Shown: positions 43,727 through 53,550, counted from the stretch's first letter. The stretch is 64,000 bases of DNA from Flavobacterium akiainvivens (GCF_001278115.1 NZ_LIYD01000005.1:2678781-2742780); one strand, 5' to 3'. Notes: generated by a model from the sequence alone, not told the origin. A program made the numbers and translations.

Positions 43727-43759
43727 AAAAAAAGGGAGCCTTTTTAAAAAGCTCCCTTT
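43727..43759 (-). terminator. Terminator of nrdB-nrdA
   Basis: The stem AAAGGGAGC / GCTCCCTTT (43731-43739 with 43751-43759) surrounds an 11-base A/T loop. Seven A at 43727-43733 form the minus-strand T-tract. Confidence 0.85.
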
Positions 43760-43787
43760 CTTCATTCTACCTAAATATAATCTGTAA

Positions 43788-46205
43788 TTAAGATCCGCAC
43801 ATTTCGCAGTCTTCAGGGTCGGCATTACGGCTGCGCTCCAGCATAGCCTGGAACTCCGTAAGCTCAACAGCAGGTGCAGCAGCGGTGGCAACACCACCGG
43901 CAACAGCAGCTTCGGCAGCAACCGGCTCAGCCTGCTTGTCGTTATTAAGCGTAAACTTAATAGCGTCAACCGCACTCTTGGTGCGCAGGTAGTACATACC
44001 GGTTTTCAGGCCGCTTTTCCATGCATAAAAGTGCATAGAGGTAAGCTTAGAGAACGTAGCGCCTTCCATAAACAGGTTAAGCGACTGGCTCTGGTCTATA
44101 AAGTAACCGCGGTGGCGGCTCATGTCTATAATGTCTTTCATACTCATTTCCCACACGGTTTTGTAAAGCTCTTTTATGTGGGTAGGTATAACAGGTATGT
44201 TTTGTATAGAACCGTTGTTGCGCATAATTTCCTGTTTCAGGTTTTCGTTCCACAGGCCAAGCTCTACAAGGTCGTGCAGCAGGTGCTTGTTTACCACAAT
44301 AAACTCGCCCGAAAGCACGCGGCGGGTATAGATGTTTGAAGTATAAGGTTCAAACGCCTCGTTGTTACCCAATATTTGCGATGTAGAAGCGGTAGGCATT
44401 GGGGCAAGCAGCAGCGAGTTGCGCACGCCGTGCTCCATAACCTCCGTGCGAAGCGAAGCCCAGTCCCAACGGCCGCTAAGGTCGCCATCATTAAGGCCCC
44501 ACAGGTTGTACTGGAACTCACCCTGAGATATAGGCGACCCCTGGAAGGTTGAGTACGGCCCTTCTTCTTTAGCCAGCTCCATAGAAGCGGTTACGGCTGC
44601 AAAGTATATGGTTTCAAAAATTTCCTGGTTAAGTGCCTTGGCCTCATCGCTGGTAAATGGCATGCGCAGCATGATAAAAGCATCTGCAAGGCCCTGTACG
44701 CCAAGGCCTACCGGACGGTGGCGCATGTTGCTGTTTTCTGCCTCCTGAACCGGGTAATAGTTGCGGTCTATAACCTTGTTAAGATTACGTGTTATGCGCT
44801 TGGTAACATTAAACAGGTACTCGTGGTTAAATTTGCCGTCTTCCACAAACATAGGCAGCGATATAGACGCAAGGTTACACACAGCAATCTCGTCTTCGCT
44901 GGTGTACTCCATAATTTCGGTACACAGGTTAGAAGAACGGATAGTACCCAGGTTTTTCTGGTTGCTCTTACGGTTAGCCGCATCTTTGTACAGCATGTAC
45001 GGAAGGCCGGTTTCAATCTGGCTTTCCAATATTTTTTCCCAAAGCTCGCGGGCTTTTACCGTTTTGCGGCCACGGTTTTCTGATTCATACTTAAGGTATA
45101 AAGCATCAAACTCCTCACTGTGCACGTTATAAAGGTCAGGACACTCGTTAGGGCACATAAGCGTCCAGGTGCTGTCTTCCTCTACACGTTTCATAAACAT
45201 ATCCGGAATCCACATGGCTAGGAACAGGTCGCGCGTGCGCATTTCTTCCTTACCGTGGTTTTTGCGCAGGTCAAGGAAATCAAAAATATCGGCATGCCAA
45301 GGCTCTATGTAAACAGCAAAGCTGCCTTTGCGCTTACCACCGCCCTGGTCTACATAACGGGCCGTATCATTATACACCCTTAGCATAGGCACAATACCGT
45401 TACTGGTACCGTTTGTACCACGAATGTAAGAACCCGTAGCCCTTACGTTATGTATAGAAAGGCCAATACCGCCGGCACTTTGCGATATTTTAGCCGTGCT
45501 TTTCAGCGTATCATAAATACCGTCTATACTATCATCTTTCATAGAAAGCAGGAAGCAAGAAGACATTTGCGGCTTAGGCGTACCCGAATTAAACAGCGTA
45601 GGTGTGGCATGGGTAAAGTATTTTTTACTCATAAGCTCATAGGTTTCAATTGCCGAAGCAATATCAGTACCATGAATACCTACCGATACACGCATAAGCA
45701 TGTGCTGCGGACGCTCTACAATTTTGCCGTTTATGCGCAGCAGGTAAGAGCGCTCAAGGGTTTTAAAGCCAAAGTAATCGTAGTTAAAGTCGCGGTTATA
45801 TATAATTTTAGAGTCAAGCTCTTCGGCGTTAGCCATAATAGCCTCATATACGTCGTCGCTAAGCAGCGGCGATTCTTTACCGGTGCGCGGGTTAACGTAA
45901 TGATACATATCGCTCATGGTTTCGCTAAACGACTTCTTGGTGTTTTTATGCAGGTTGCTTACAGCAATACGGGCGGCAAGCAGGGCATAATCAGGGTGGG
46001 TAACTGTCATAGAAGCAGCGGTTTCGGCTGCAAGGTTATCAAGTTCTGATGTGGTTACACCATCATATAATCCTTCAATAACGCGCATGGCCACCTTTAC
46101 AGGGTCTACCAGGTCGTTAAGGCTGTAACATAAAATCCTTACCCTGTCGGTAATCTTATCAAACATTACCGGCTCTCTTCTTCCGTCTCTTTTTACTACA
46201 AACAT
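43788..46205 (-). CDS. nrdA: Ribonucleotide reductase class I, alpha subunit
   Basis: 805 residues. Reduces ribonucleoside diphosphates for DNA synthesis. An N-terminal ATP-cone ([20 protein letters not shown]) is followed by [20 protein letters not shown] (substrate-site Cys), [20 protein letters not shown], the active-site motif [10 protein letters not shown] with radical Cys, [10 protein letters not shown] with the second redox Cys, and [20 protein letters not shown]. The C-terminal CEMCGS holds the shuttle cysteines. After about 760, an Ala/Glu linker precedes the tip. It is cotranscribed with nrdB, 85 bases upstream. Confidence 0.96.
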   Translation of the reverse strand: MFVVKRDGRREPVMFDKITDRVRILCYSLNDLVDPVKVAMRVIEGLYDGVTTSELDNLAAETAASMTVTHPDYALLAARIAVSNLHKNTKKSFSETMSDMYHYVNPRTGKESPLLSDDVYEAIMANAEELDSKIIYNRDFNYDYFGFKTLERSYLLRINGKIVERPQHMLMRVSVGIHGTDIASAIETYELMSKKYFTHATPTLFNSGTPKPQMSSCFLLSMKDDSIDGIYDTLKSTAKISQSAGGIGLSIHNVRATGSYIRGTNGTSNGIVPMLRVYNDTARYVDQGGGKRKGSFAVYIEPWHADIFDFLDLRKNHGKEEMRTRDLFLAMWIPDMFMKRVEEDSTWTLMCPNECPDLYNVHSEEFDALYLKYESENRGRKTVKARELWEKILESQIETGLPYMLYKDAANRKSNQKNLGTIRSSNLCTEIMEYTSEDEIAVCNLASISLPMFVEDGKFNHEYLFNVTKRITRNLNKVIDRNYYPVQEAENSNMRHRPVGLGVQGLADAFIMLRMPFTSDEAKALNQEIFETIYFAAVTASMELAKEEGPYSTFQGSPISQGEFQYNLWGLNDGDLSGRWDWASLRTEVMEHGVRNSLLLAPMPTASTSQILGNNEAFEPYTSNIYTRRVLSGEFIVVNKHLLHDLVELGLWNENLKQEIMRNNGSIQNIPVIPTHIKELYKTVWEMSMKDIIDMSRHRGYFIDQSQSLNLFMEGATFSKLTSMHFYAWKSGLKTGMYYLRTKSAVDAIKFTLNNDKQAEPVAAEAAVAGGVATAAAPAVELTEFQAMLERSRNADPEDCEMCGS

Positions 46206-46290
46206 ATAAGCTTTAATTTAGGGGTTAGTAATCCTGGGGGCATCTTTTTAGGACACCCCTGTATATAATAATTCAGTTGGTATCTATTAA

Positions 46291-47268
46291 TTAAAAATCG
46301 GCGTCGAAACTAATTTTTTGCGAGTCGGTATCTTTATTGATAACCCCTGCCTTTTGGTACTCAGACACCCTTTTTTCAAAGAAGTTGGTCTTGCCCTGCA
46401 GCGATATCATATCCATAAAGTCAAATGGGTTGCCCACGTTGTATTGTCTTTCGCAGCCCAGCTCTACAAGAAGCCTGTCAGTTACAAACTCAAGGTACTG
46501 CGTCATAAGCACCGAGTTCATTCCTATAAGGCTCACCGGAAGCGACTCGGTAATAAACTCGCGCTCTATGGTAAGCGCATCTACAATAATTTCCTTAATA
46601 CGGTCTTTAGGCACTTTATTTACCAGGTGGTGGTTGTGCAGGTGCACGGCAAAGTCGCAGTGTACACCTTCGTCACGGCTAATAAGCTCGTTAGAGAAGG
46701 TTAGGCCCGGCATAAGGCCGCGCTTTTTAAGCCAGAAGATAGAACAGAATGCACCGCTAAAGAAAATACCCTCAACCGCTGCAAAGGCTATAAGGCGCTC
46801 TGCAAACGAGTCGCTCTCAATCCATTTAAGGGCCCAGTCTGCCTTCTTTTTAATAGCAGGGAATACCTCAAGCGCGTGGAAAAGCTGGTCTTTCTCTGTC
46901 TCGTCTTTAACATAGGTATCAATAAGCAGCGAGTAGGTTTCGCTGTGTATGTTTTCCATCATAATCTGGAAACCGTAGAAAAACTTAGCCTCCGGGTACT
47001 GCACCTCGTTAACAAAGTTTTCGGCCAGGTTTTCGTTCACAATACCGTCTGATGCTGCAAAAAACGCAAGTATGTGCTTAATAAAGTATTTTTCGTCTTC
47101 GCTAAGCTTGTTGTTCCAGTCGTTAAGGTCCTGGTGCAGGTCTATTTCTTCAGCCGTCCAAAAGCTCGCTTCCATTTTTTTATACCAATCCCAAATATCA
47201 TGGTGTTTGATTGGAAAAATCACAAAGCGGTTTTTGTTCTCCTGAAGTATAGGCTCTATTGCAGACAT
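46291..47268 (-). CDS. nrdB: Ribonucleotide reductase class I, beta subunit
   Basis: 325 residues, the di-iron tyrosyl-radical subunit. Iron ligands are visible as Glu in [11 protein letters not shown], Glu in NENLAENF, Glu/His in [10 protein letters not shown], and Glu/His in [17 protein letters not shown]. The residues LIDTYVKDE and the C-terminal tail (ISFDADF), which docks on NrdA, are typical. It is the first gene of the nrdB-nrdA operon, with a 300-bp upstream spacer for control. Confidence 0.96.
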   Translation of the reverse strand: MSAIEPILQENKNRFVIFPIKHHDIWDWYKKMEASFWTAEEIDLHQDLNDWNNKLSEDEKYFIKHILAFFAASDGIVNENLAENFVNEVQYPEAKFFYGFQIMMENIHSETYSLLIDTYVKDETEKDQLFHALEVFPAIKKKADWALKWIESDSFAERLIAFAAVEGIFFSGAFCSIFWLKKRGLMPGLTFSNELISRDEGVHCDFAVHLHNHHLVNKVPKDRIKEIIVDALTIEREFITESLPVSLIGMNSVLMTQYLEFVTDRLLVELGCERQYNVGNPFDFMDMISLQGKTNFFEKRVSEYQKAGVINKDTDSQKISFDADF

Positions 47269-47568
47269 AGTATTTTGACGTTTATTGAGTTATGAATTGG
47301 CACCCTTGTCTCAAAGGGCGAATACAAAGTTTGGCATTTACATTAGAAATTCAAAGGCATAGTTATTCACAATCGAGTTGAGTTTTTAACAACGTTTAAA
47401 GCTAACGTTAAAGCAGTGTTAAAAACACACATTGTTGATTTACAAATGGTTATAATTAAAGGAATGGATTAGTAATTTACCACTAACCACCTGAAAACAC
47501 AGGTACTTTAGGATGATTTTTAGTTAAAATCACCTTAGCAAACACACTATAATCAATAGAAAATCCTG
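47269..47568. other. 300-bp spacer upstream of nrdB
   Basis: No gene. AT-rich with GTTAA/TTAAC words (47397-47430). A 9-mer TTATTCACA at 47363-47371 matches the DnaA-box consensus TTATNCACA, but such a match is expected about once or twice by chance in the window. GGTGATTTTAACTAAAAATC / GATTTTTAGTTAAAATCACC-like arms near 47512-47532 (reading ATGATTTTTAGTTAAAATCA) form a small palindrome. Confidence 0.35.
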
Positions 47569-48159
47569 TTACCCCCTCCTGCGTGGCGAAGTATCGTTTT
47601 TAAGATCTTCAGCCACTTTTTCAAGCTCGGTATACCAGTCAATGCCAAATCGGCGAACCAACGCCTCTTTAACAAATTTGTATACCGGCACTTCAAGCTC
47701 CTTACCCAAAGAACACGCATCATCACAAATTTCCCAACGGTCATAATTTACCGCCGAAAATTCGCTGAAGTCTTTTATACGTATAGGATACAAGTGGCAT
47801 GACACCGGTTTTTTCCAGTCTACAATACCCTGGTTATAGGCCTGCTCTATGCCGCAAAGCGCGGTTTTGCCGTCAAAAATAACGTAGGCGCAGTCTTTAT
47901 TGTCTATAAGCGGGGTTTCAAGGTCGCCATCGGTACCGTTTACCCATGTGCCCTGCGCCTCTATGGCTTCTATACCCTCCTTGCGCAAAAAAGGCTTTAC
48001 CAGCGGGTAAATCTTCTCAAGGATTTTGGTTTCCTCCTCATTAAGCGGTGCACCCGCATCTCCATCTACACAGCAAGCCCCTTTGCACGCCGAAAGGTTG
48101 CAAACAAACTCTTTTTCCAAAATGTCTTCAGACACTATTGTTTTACCCAGTTGAAACAT
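47569..48159 (-). CDS. DUF3109 Cys-rich (YkgJ-like) protein
   Basis: 196 residues. Cysteine motifs [20 protein letters not shown] at 19-38, [28 protein letters not shown] and [10 protein letters not shown] suggest an iron-sulphur or zinc centre, as in YkgJ-type proteins. DUF3109 is common in Bacteroidota and its function is unknown. The last residues TSPRRRG coincide with a CCCCCTCCTGCGTGGCGAAG stretch that looks like intergenic repeat DNA, so the natural end may have been altered. Confidence 0.86.
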   Translation of the reverse strand: MFQLGKTIVSEDILEKEFVCNLSACKGACCVDGDAGAPLNEEETKILEKIYPLVKPFLRKEGIEAIEAQGTWVNGTDGDLETPLIDNKDCAYVIFDGKTALCGIEQAYNQGIVDWKKPVSCHLYPIRIKDFSEFSAVNYDRWEICDDACSLGKELEVPVYKFVKEALVRRFGIDWYTELEKVAEDLKNDTSPRRRG

Positions 48160-48246
48160 TTTGCAAAGATAGTCTTTTTTGGATTTTTAGATTATTGGAT
48201 GGTTCGATTATTCGAATATTAGAATTTTAGTACGCTGGTATTTTCG

Positions 48247-48517
48247 ACTTTGCGACTTTGTAACTCTGTCACTTTGTAACTCTGTCACTTTGTAACTCTG
48301 TCACTTTGTAACTCTGTCACTTTGCAACTCTGTCACTTTGCAACTCAGCCACTTTGTAACTCTGTCACTTTGTAACTCTGTCACTTTGTAACTCTGTCAC
48401 TTTGTAACTCTGTCACTTTGTAACTCTGTCACTTTGTAACTCTGTCACTTTGTAACTCTGTCACTTTGTAACTCTGTCACTTTGCAACTCTGTCACTTTG
48501 CAACTCAGCCACTTTGT
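48247..48517. repeat. 16-bp tandem repeat array, about 16 copies
   Basis: The unit CACTTTGTAACTCTGT is repeated without spacers across a 429-bp divergent spacer (48160-48588). Variants with CTTTGCAACTCAGCC occur twice, at about 48331-48355 and 48482-48510, showing that a block of units was duplicated. Flanks carry the same kind of words (TTCGACTTTGCGACTTTG, GACTTTATGACTTTTGACC). The array separates the DUF3109 and marC genes. Confidence 0.9.
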
Positions 48518-48537
48518 TTCTTTCGACTTTATGACTT

Positions 48538-48564
48538 TTGACCTTAGACTTTTTACTACCTTTG
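48538..48564 (+). promoter_or_regulatory. Promoter of marC-like gene
   Basis: TACCTTTG at 48557-48564 fits TAnnTTTG exactly, with TTG at 48538-48540 upstream (16-base spacing, slightly short). It lies at the edge of the tandem array, whose GACTTTTGACC word supplies the TTG. Confidence 0.45.
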
Positions 48565-48588
48565 ACCCACTTTTTAAAACAAAATAGT

Positions 48589-49164
48589 ATGGGCTTCGAC
48601 TGGAAGGAAATGTTTACCGTTACCATGGTGCTTTTTGCGGTTATAGATATCGTGGGAAGCATACCCATTATTGTAGGCCTGCGCAACCGCCTGGGCCACA
48701 TACAAAGCGAAAAAGCCTCTATAGTAGCCATGGTTATTATGATTGCGTTTTTGTTTGTGGGCGAAGAAATACTGAAGCTTATAGGCATAGATGCCAACTC
48801 GTTTGCCGTGGCGGGTTCGTTTGTACTGTTTTTCCTGGCGCTTGAAATGATTTTAGGCATACACCTGTATAAAGACGACAACCCCAGCACTGCCAGCATT
48901 GTGCCCATTGCATTTCCGCTTATAGCCGGGGCGGGCACCATGACCACCATACTATCGTTACGCTCAGCTTATGACAAGATAAACATCATCCTGGCCATTG
49001 TTATAAACATAGCGTTGGTGTATGTTGTACTCAAGTCTTCTGCCAAAATAGAAAAGATATTGGGTAACAACGGCCTTGGGGTAATCCGCAAAGTTTTTGG
49101 GGTAATACTTTTGGCAATAGCTGTTAAATTATTTGCCAGTAATGTTAAAGGTTTATTTGCATAA
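48589..49164 (+). CDS. MarC family integral membrane protein
   Basis: 191 residues from ATG 48589; the upstream ATG at 48538 lies in repeat DNA and overlaps the promoter. Six helices. MarC features: LFAVIDIVGSIPIIVGL near the N-terminus (the DPxGxxP-like element), FLALEMILGIHLYKDD, IVPIAFPLIAGAGTMTTILS (the PLxxGPGxM-like motif) and FGVILLAIAVKLFASNVKGL. Function is not established; links to drug resistance have been withdrawn for E. coli MarC. Confidence 0.9.
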   Translation: MGFDWKEMFTVTMVLFAVIDIVGSIPIIVGLRNRLGHIQSEKASIVAMVIMIAFLFVGEEILKLIGIDANSFAVAGSFVLFFLALEMILGIHLYKDDNPSTASIVPIAFPLIAGAGTMTTILSLRSAYDKINIILAIVINIALVYVVLKSSAKIEKILGNNGLGVIRKVFGVILLAIAVKLFASNVKGLFA

Positions 49165-49214
49165 CGTTAAACTTCAGTACATTTACCGCATACACACATA
49201 AGTTCTGTTTTTGT

Positions 49215-49412
49215 ATGAAAACCTTTATCTATATATTGATGGCGCTGGCTCTTGGCCTTGTTATCTTTAACATTACCCAGCTTGATTTTTCACACATTAC
49301 CGAAGGCAACAGCCTTGTAGCCCTTATAGGCATAGTAGCCTCTCTATGTGCCATTTGCGTATTGCAAATACTGCGCAACTCTATGAGCATAGCAGAAAAA
49401 GCCGGCAAATAA
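49215..49412 (+). CDS. Small two-helix membrane protein
   Basis: 65 residues with helices at about 3-22 (IYILMALALGLVIFNIT) and 33-53 (LVALIGIVASLCAICVLQIL), ending in a short basic tail. It lies 50 bp after marC and 22 bp before the next gene in the same direction, and flavobacterial genomes often carry such a gene here as I recall. Function unknown. Confidence 0.7.
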   Translation: MKTFIYILMALALGLVIFNITQLDFSHITEGNSLVALIGIVASLCAICVLQILRNSMSIAEKAGK

Positions 49413-49434
49413 TTTACACACCATACACAAATTC

Positions 49435-50046
49435 ATGTTTGACGTTTTAATCATTGGCGGGGGCGTTTCGGGCGTTTCCTGCGCACTTATTATTGGCTCT
49501 GCCCTTAAAAGGCCGTATGCCGAAGGCAAAAAAGTAGGTATTTTTACACACCAAAAGGCCTCTTCTTTACAAAACGGACTGTACAACAACGCTTATGGCA
49601 TTCCTGCCGGCACTACAGGCCAGCAGCTTTTAGAAGGCAGCCTTGAGCACCTTGAAACACTTTACCCTGCGGTTGAGCAGTTTGCTAACGAAAAAGTACT
49701 TAATGTAGAAGGCACCGCCGGAAACTTTACCGTTACTACCAATAAAGATACTTATCAGGCTAAAATTGTGGTAGTAGCCATAGGCTCTGCCGGTAATTTT
49801 GATTTTGAAGGCCTGATGCAGTATGTTATACCCAACAAGAAAGCACTTCCTGAAAAAAACCGCATACAGCTTACTAACGACGACCACCTGGTAGCCGAAG
49901 GCCTTTATGCCGCCGGAACCCTTGCCGGGCAGCGCAGCCAGCTTGCCATAGCCGCAGGCAGCGGCGCAAGCGTGGGTACCGACATACTTACCCTTTGGAA
50001 CGAAGGCAAGCCTACACAATACCACGACAGCGTACCTAAAGAGTAG
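49435..50046 (+). CDS. Short FAD-dependent oxidoreductase
   Basis: 203 residues. The N-terminal FAD-binding fold is clear (MFDVLIIGGGVSGVSCALII), followed by a central strand VVVAIGSAGNFDF and a C-terminal second FAD motif LYAAGTLAGQRSQLAIAAGS (the GD/GTL-like motif of pyridine nucleotide-disulphide oxidoreductases). It is shorter than thioredoxin reductases (about 310) because the NAD(P) domain is missing, and no CxxC is seen. A flavin-only oxidoreductase or remnant; function unknown. Confidence 0.78.
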   Translation: MFDVLIIGGGVSGVSCALIIGSALKRPYAEGKKVGIFTHQKASSLQNGLYNNAYGIPAGTTGQQLLEGSLEHLETLYPAVEQFANEKVLNVEGTAGNFTVTTNKDTYQAKIVVVAIGSAGNFDFEGLMQYVIPNKKALPEKNRIQLTNDDHLVAEGLYAAGTLAGQRSQLAIAAGSGASVGTDILTLWNEGKPTQYHDSVPKE

Positions 50047-50104
50047 GCAGTATTCAGTGTTCAGTAGGCAGTTAGCTACACTCTAACGTAGCACTCCGGC
50101 GCGT

Positions 50105-50133
50105 CATTGCGAGGAGGAACGACGAAGTAATCT
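50105..50133. repeat. GTCATTGCGAG family, single-arm copy
   Basis: GTCATTGCGAGGAGGAACGA continues CGAAGTAATCT. Only one arm is present here, right next to the shared terminator. CAGTATTCAGTGTTCAGTAG words precede it. Confidence 0.6.
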
Positions 50134-50140
50134 ATAAACC

Positions 50141-50170
50141 AAGCCCCGAGAAGCAATATCCTCGGGGCTT
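50141..50170. terminator. Bidirectional terminator
   Basis: AAGCCCCGAG / CTCGGGGCTT with a 10-base loop lies between the convergent oxidoreductase and S41 protease genes. Confidence 0.75.
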
Positions 50171-50229
50171 TATATTTGGTTATGAGTGAAGCTAACTGAT
50201 CACTGAATACTGATCACTGATTACTGAAA

Positions 50230-51807
50230 CTACTTACTCTCAACAGCAGCCTTCATCATACTGTCCTGTTTCAGCAGCAGTTCATAATATTCCTTATCGC
50301 TATACAGCTGGCGCACAAACTCGGCTGCTATGTAGTGCTTTACAATATCTTTTTGCTTAATAAGGCTTAGTTCAAAGCCGTTGCCTTTCATGTATTTTAT
50401 AAATGCGTTAAAATACTTCTCTGAGTCATCAACCTTACTCACCACCTCATCGGGCGTAAGGCCCGCAAAGCCGGCACGTTCCTTATCCAGCTGCTCAAAC
50501 ACAAAGTGGCCGGTTATGGCAAGCTTCATCATTTCGGCTACAGCCTCATCGCCATGCTTGCCTTCAAGAGCTACAAACTTATCGGGTATTATACCGCCAC
50601 CGCCATATACTGTGCGGCCTTTTACGGTTTTATACTTAAGCGTATCGGCAATTTTAATACTGTCAGCCGCATAGAGCTCGCCATTTTCATAACGCTTCTG
50701 GAAATCGTTAAAATAAGCCTCACCCCCACCGGCATAGCTGCGCTGTATGCTGCGGCCCGATGGCGTGTAGTAACGCGCCACGGTAAGCCTTACAGCACTG
50801 TTGTCGCCCAGCTTCATTTCGCGCTGCACAAGCCCTTTACCAAACGAGCGGCGGCCCACAATAGTACCCCTGTCGTTATCCTGAATGGCACCGGCAAGAA
50901 TTTCGCTGGCGCTGGCGCTGTTTTCATTAATAAGGATAAACAGGCGGCCTTTTTCAAAAATACCCTCTTCGGTAGCGCGCGTTTCGTCTACCTGCTTGCG
51001 TTTGTTCTTGGTTTTTACAATAAGCTGCCCGTCTGACAGAAACTCATCGGCAATTTGTATGGCCGGCTCCATAAAACCACCGCCGTTATCGCGCAGGTCT
51101 ACTACAAGGCGTGTGGCACCCTGCTTTTTAAGGCTTGCAAGCGCTTTATGAAACTCATCATACGTAGTTTCGGCAAAGCGGTTTATTTTTATATAGCCCG
51201 TGTTTTTATCGGCCATAAGGCCCACATCTACACTTTTAACCGGCACCTGGCCGCGGGTAAGGTTAATTTTAAAGGTTTTATGCCCTTCGGGGCGGAAAAT
51301 GGTAAGCTGTACCTTAGAGCCATCTGTACCTTTTAGCCTGCTAAAAAGCGTATCGGTAGGCAGCTTGCGGTTAAAGAGCTTGTAGTTATTGGCAAACAAA
51401 ATACGGTCGCCCGCCCTGAGCCCTGCCTTTTCGCTTGGCCCGCCTGGAATGGTTTTTATAATGGCAAGCGAGTCTTTATACATATAAAAGCTTATGCCTA
51501 TGCCCACAAACTTACCGGCCATATTTTGCTCTACGGCCTCCATATTTTCTTTACTGATGTATACTGAGTGCGGGTCGAGCTTTTCGAGGATGCTGTTTAC
51601 CGTAAGGTCTACAATACTATCGGTATTTACATCGTCTACATACTCGCGCTCTATAAGTTCAACCAGCTTGTTGAGCTTGTTTTTGTTAGAGCTGGCCACC
51701 AGTGTGCCCCCACCCTGAGACGGGTAGTTGAGAAAACCGCCCACTATAATACCAAAAGCCATGGCTATGGCCAGCAGTATGGGCAGGTATAATTTTTTTA
51801 TCTTCAT
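50230..51807 (-). CDS. C-terminal processing peptidase, S41 family, PDZ domain
   Basis: 525 residues from ATG 51807 (MKIKKLYLPILLAIAMAFGI); an ATG at 51834 would overlap the upstream gene. N-terminal anchor helix (about 5-25), leader domain with KLDPHSVYISKENMEAVEQN, a PDZ domain at about 95-180 (KFVGIGISF, AGLRAGDRILFANN), and the S41 core with the catalytic Ser in ENSASASE (295-302) and Lys324 in RRSFGKG. It cleaves C-termini of envelope proteins. It is followed by a C-terminal helical domain. Clustered after a dCMP deaminase gene, possibly one transcript. Confidence 0.94.
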   Translation of the reverse strand: MKIKKLYLPILLAIAMAFGIIVGGFLNYPSQGGGTLVASSNKNKLNKLVELIEREYVDDVNTDSIVDLTVNSILEKLDPHSVYISKENMEAVEQNMAGKFVGIGISFYMYKDSLAIIKTIPGGPSEKAGLRAGDRILFANNYKLFNRKLPTDTLFSRLKGTDGSKVQLTIFRPEGHKTFKINLTRGQVPVKSVDVGLMADKNTGYIKINRFAETTYDEFHKALASLKKQGATRLVVDLRDNGGGFMEPAIQIADEFLSDGQLIVKTKNKRKQVDETRATEEGIFEKGRLFILINENSASASEILAGAIQDNDRGTIVGRRSFGKGLVQREMKLGDNSAVRLTVARYYTPSGRSIQRSYAGGGEAYFNDFQKRYENGELYAADSIKIADTLKYKTVKGRTVYGGGGIIPDKFVALEGKHGDEAVAEMMKLAITGHFVFEQLDKERAGFAGLTPDEVVSKVDDSEKYFNAFIKYMKGNGFELSLIKQKDIVKHYIAAEFVRQLYSDKEYYELLLKQDSMMKAAVESK

Positions 51808-51811
51808 AAAT

Positions 51812-52243
51812 TTATATCTCCGTTTCCGGAACATACACTACATCTACACCCGCCTTGGTTAAAAAATCTATGCCGCTGCTGTCTTTGTAGGTCCGGGCAT
51901 ATACAACGCGTTTTATGCCGCTTTGGTGTATAAGCTTGCTGCAGTCTTTGCAGGGCGACATGGTTATGTACAGCGTGGCGCCTTCGCAACTTTGTGTAGA
52001 GCGTGCCACCTTGAGTATTGCATTGGCTTCAGCATGCAGCACATACCACTTGGTAAGCCCCTCATCATCTTCGCAGCAATTCTCAAAGCCCGACGGGGTT
52101 CCGTTATACCCGTCAGATATTATCATCCTGTCTTTTACAATAATTGCGCCAACTTTTCTGCGCTGGCAGTAGCTCAGGTTTCCCCATTCGCGGGCTATGC
52201 GCAGGTAAGCGCGGTCATACTTGCTCAGTTTTTCTTCTTTCAT
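51812..52243 (-). CDS. Deoxycytidylate deaminase
   Basis: 143 residues from ATG 52243 (MKEEKLSKYDRAYLRIAREW); an ATG at 52276 is less likely. Converts dCMP to dUMP for dTMP synthesis. Zinc motif: His-Ala-Glu in LHAEANAILKVAR with Glu as proton shuttle, and PCKDCSKL giving two Cys ligands. SDGYNGTPSGFENC is the usual dCMP-deaminase substrate segment. It sits directly before the S41 protease gene (4 bases). Confidence 0.92.
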   Translation of the reverse strand: MKEEKLSKYDRAYLRIAREWGNLSYCQRRKVGAIIVKDRMIISDGYNGTPSGFENCCEDDEGLTKWYVLHAEANAILKVARSTQSCEGATLYITMSPCKDCSKLIHQSGIKRVVYARTYKDSSGIDFLTKAGVDVVYVPETEI

Positions 52244-52294
52244 ACATACAGCCCAACCATATAAGCGTTTAGGCAATGGCGCAAAGTTAATAAA

Positions 52295-52882
52295 TTACCA
52301 TATTGGGCTTTCAATAATCATAGGTATTACAACACCGGCCACAAAAGCCGAGAGCACCAGTATCCAGTCGCGTTTTTGCACCCTTAAAAACTCCTGGCAA
52401 ATAAAGGCCAGTATAAGGGTAAACATAACTACTATTATTTGTGCCGCCTCTATGCCCAGGGCAAACTCCAGCAGGGGCGCAAATTTAGAATCGCCTCCCG
52501 CCACCAGTACCTTAAAATAGTTAGAAAAGCCCAGCCCGTGAATTATGCCAAAAAAAAGCGTTGTTATGGCAAGGAAATTGATATTACCACTTTTAGCTGC
52601 CTTTTTAGACGCTGCAAAAATGTTATACAACGCCGTTGTAAGTATGGTTATGGGTATTAAAAACTCTACAAACTCTGCCTTTATGGTTAAGACTCCGTAT
52701 ACCGACAGCATGAGCGCCGCGGTATGGCCCACGGTAAAAACCGTTACCAGCACCAGCACATTGCGCCAGTCTTTAAACAGGTAGGGTACGGTTAAGGCCA
52801 GCAGGAACAGCACATGGTCATAAGCATGAATGTCGAGCACGTGTTGCAGGCCCAGGGTAAAATACAGCCAGAAATCGGTCAT
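52295..52882 (-). CDS. HupE/UreJ-like membrane protein
   Basis: 195 residues with six helices. The family signature is HxxxGxDHxxFxxxL-like: LQHVLDIHAYDHVLFLLALT at 12-31, then VTVFTVGHTAALMLSVYG and FFGIIHGLGFSNYF, all His-rich and typical of putative nickel permeases in this family. Here no urease or hydrogenase genes lie nearby. Metal specificity is unproven; many Bacteroidota carry this protein as a single gene. Confidence 0.86.
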   Translation of the reverse strand: MTDFWLYFTLGLQHVLDIHAYDHVLFLLALTVPYLFKDWRNVLVLVTVFTVGHTAALMLSVYGVLTIKAEFVEFLIPITILTTALYNIFAASKKAAKSGNINFLAITTLFFGIIHGLGFSNYFKVLVAGGDSKFAPLLEFALGIEAAQIIVVMFTLILAFICQEFLRVQKRDWILVLSAFVAGVVIPMIIESPIW

Positions 52883-53016
52883 AAGGCGTATAATTTTGGT
52901 TAAAACTGTAAAAATACGGCTTTTTGTAATAGGTAAAACGCAGCTAAACGGGGTTATATTCCCCTAACGAGTGTTAAAATGTTCTGCAAAAATTATTCAG
53001 AACCTAAATATAAAAT

Positions 53017-53024
53017 TATATTTG
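53017..53024 (+). promoter_or_regulatory. Candidate -7 element upstream of TerB-like gene
   Basis: TATATTTG fits TAnnTTTG and is 23 bases before the start codon. A -33 TTG at correct spacing is not obvious. Confidence 0.4.
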
Positions 53025-53047
53025 TCCCATAAATAGAACACACAATT

Positions 53048-53479
53048 ATGTCTATATCAGATTTATTTGACAGCGGATTTAAGGCCAGGAACCAGGGCCA
53101 CTTTGCCTCTATAGTGCGCGTGGCGCTTGAAAACAACCACATTAGCCCGGAAGAAAAGAACTTTTTAGACGTGCTTGCCAAAAGGCTTGAAATAAGCCCG
53201 GAGGAGTATGCCGCAATACTAAAAAACCCTTATAAATATCCGGTTAACCCGCCGCACCTGTACACGCAAAGGCTGGAAAGGCTGTATGACCTGAGCCGTA
53301 TGGTATATGTAGACCACGTGCTGGGGCCAAAACAAAAAGAAATACTTACGCGCTTTGCCATTGCCCTTGGCTTTACACCGGGCAACGTGCAGTATATTGT
53401 AGACAAGGCACTATCATTACTGGTGCTGAATGTAGACAGCGAAACGTTTGTATATGAAATGCAACACATGAACAAATAA
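53048..53479 (+). CDS. TerB-like helical protein
   Basis: 143 residues, all helical. NNHISPEEKNFLDVLAKRLE and KQKEILTRFAIALGFTPGNV are the paired acidic helices of the TerB/DjlA fold (a calcium-binding-like tellurite-resistance module), and the protein has no signal peptide. The role is unknown in Bacteroidota; annotation as tellurite resistance would overstate it. It lies two genes upstream of fbp. Confidence 0.78.
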   Translation: MSISDLFDSGFKARNQGHFASIVRVALENNHISPEEKNFLDVLAKRLEISPEEYAAILKNPYKYPVNPPHLYTQRLERLYDLSRMVYVDHVLGPKQKEILTRFAIALGFTPGNVQYIVDKALSLLVLNVDSETFVYEMQHMNK

Positions 53480-53483
53480 TACT

Positions 53484-53512
53484 AAAGCCCTCTGGAAACA
53501 GGGGGCTTTTTT
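53484..53512 (+). terminator. Terminator of TerB-like gene
   Basis: AAAGCCCTCTG pairs with CAGGGGGCTTT (one T-G) around GAAA, followed by six T. Confidence 0.85.
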
Positions 53513-53516
53513 ATAG

Positions 53517-53550
53517 CCTCTCCCCAACCCTCTCCAAAGGAGAGGGAGCA
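53517..53550. repeat. CCCAACCC-hairpin repeat
   Basis: TCTCCCCAACCC precedes the hairpin CCCTCTCC AAA GGAGAGGG (53528-53546), ending in AGCA. The same plan, with CCCCC/GGGGG, lies at 40565-40588 on the other strand, where it is part of a gene. Confidence 0.55.

Noticed and set aside
47269-47568. Replication origin
   Set aside because: Only one DnaA-box-like 9-mer, no cluster, no dnaA or parAB neighbours.
48247-48517. CRISPR array
   Set aside because: Units are 16 bp, contiguous and without spacers; no cas genes are nearby.
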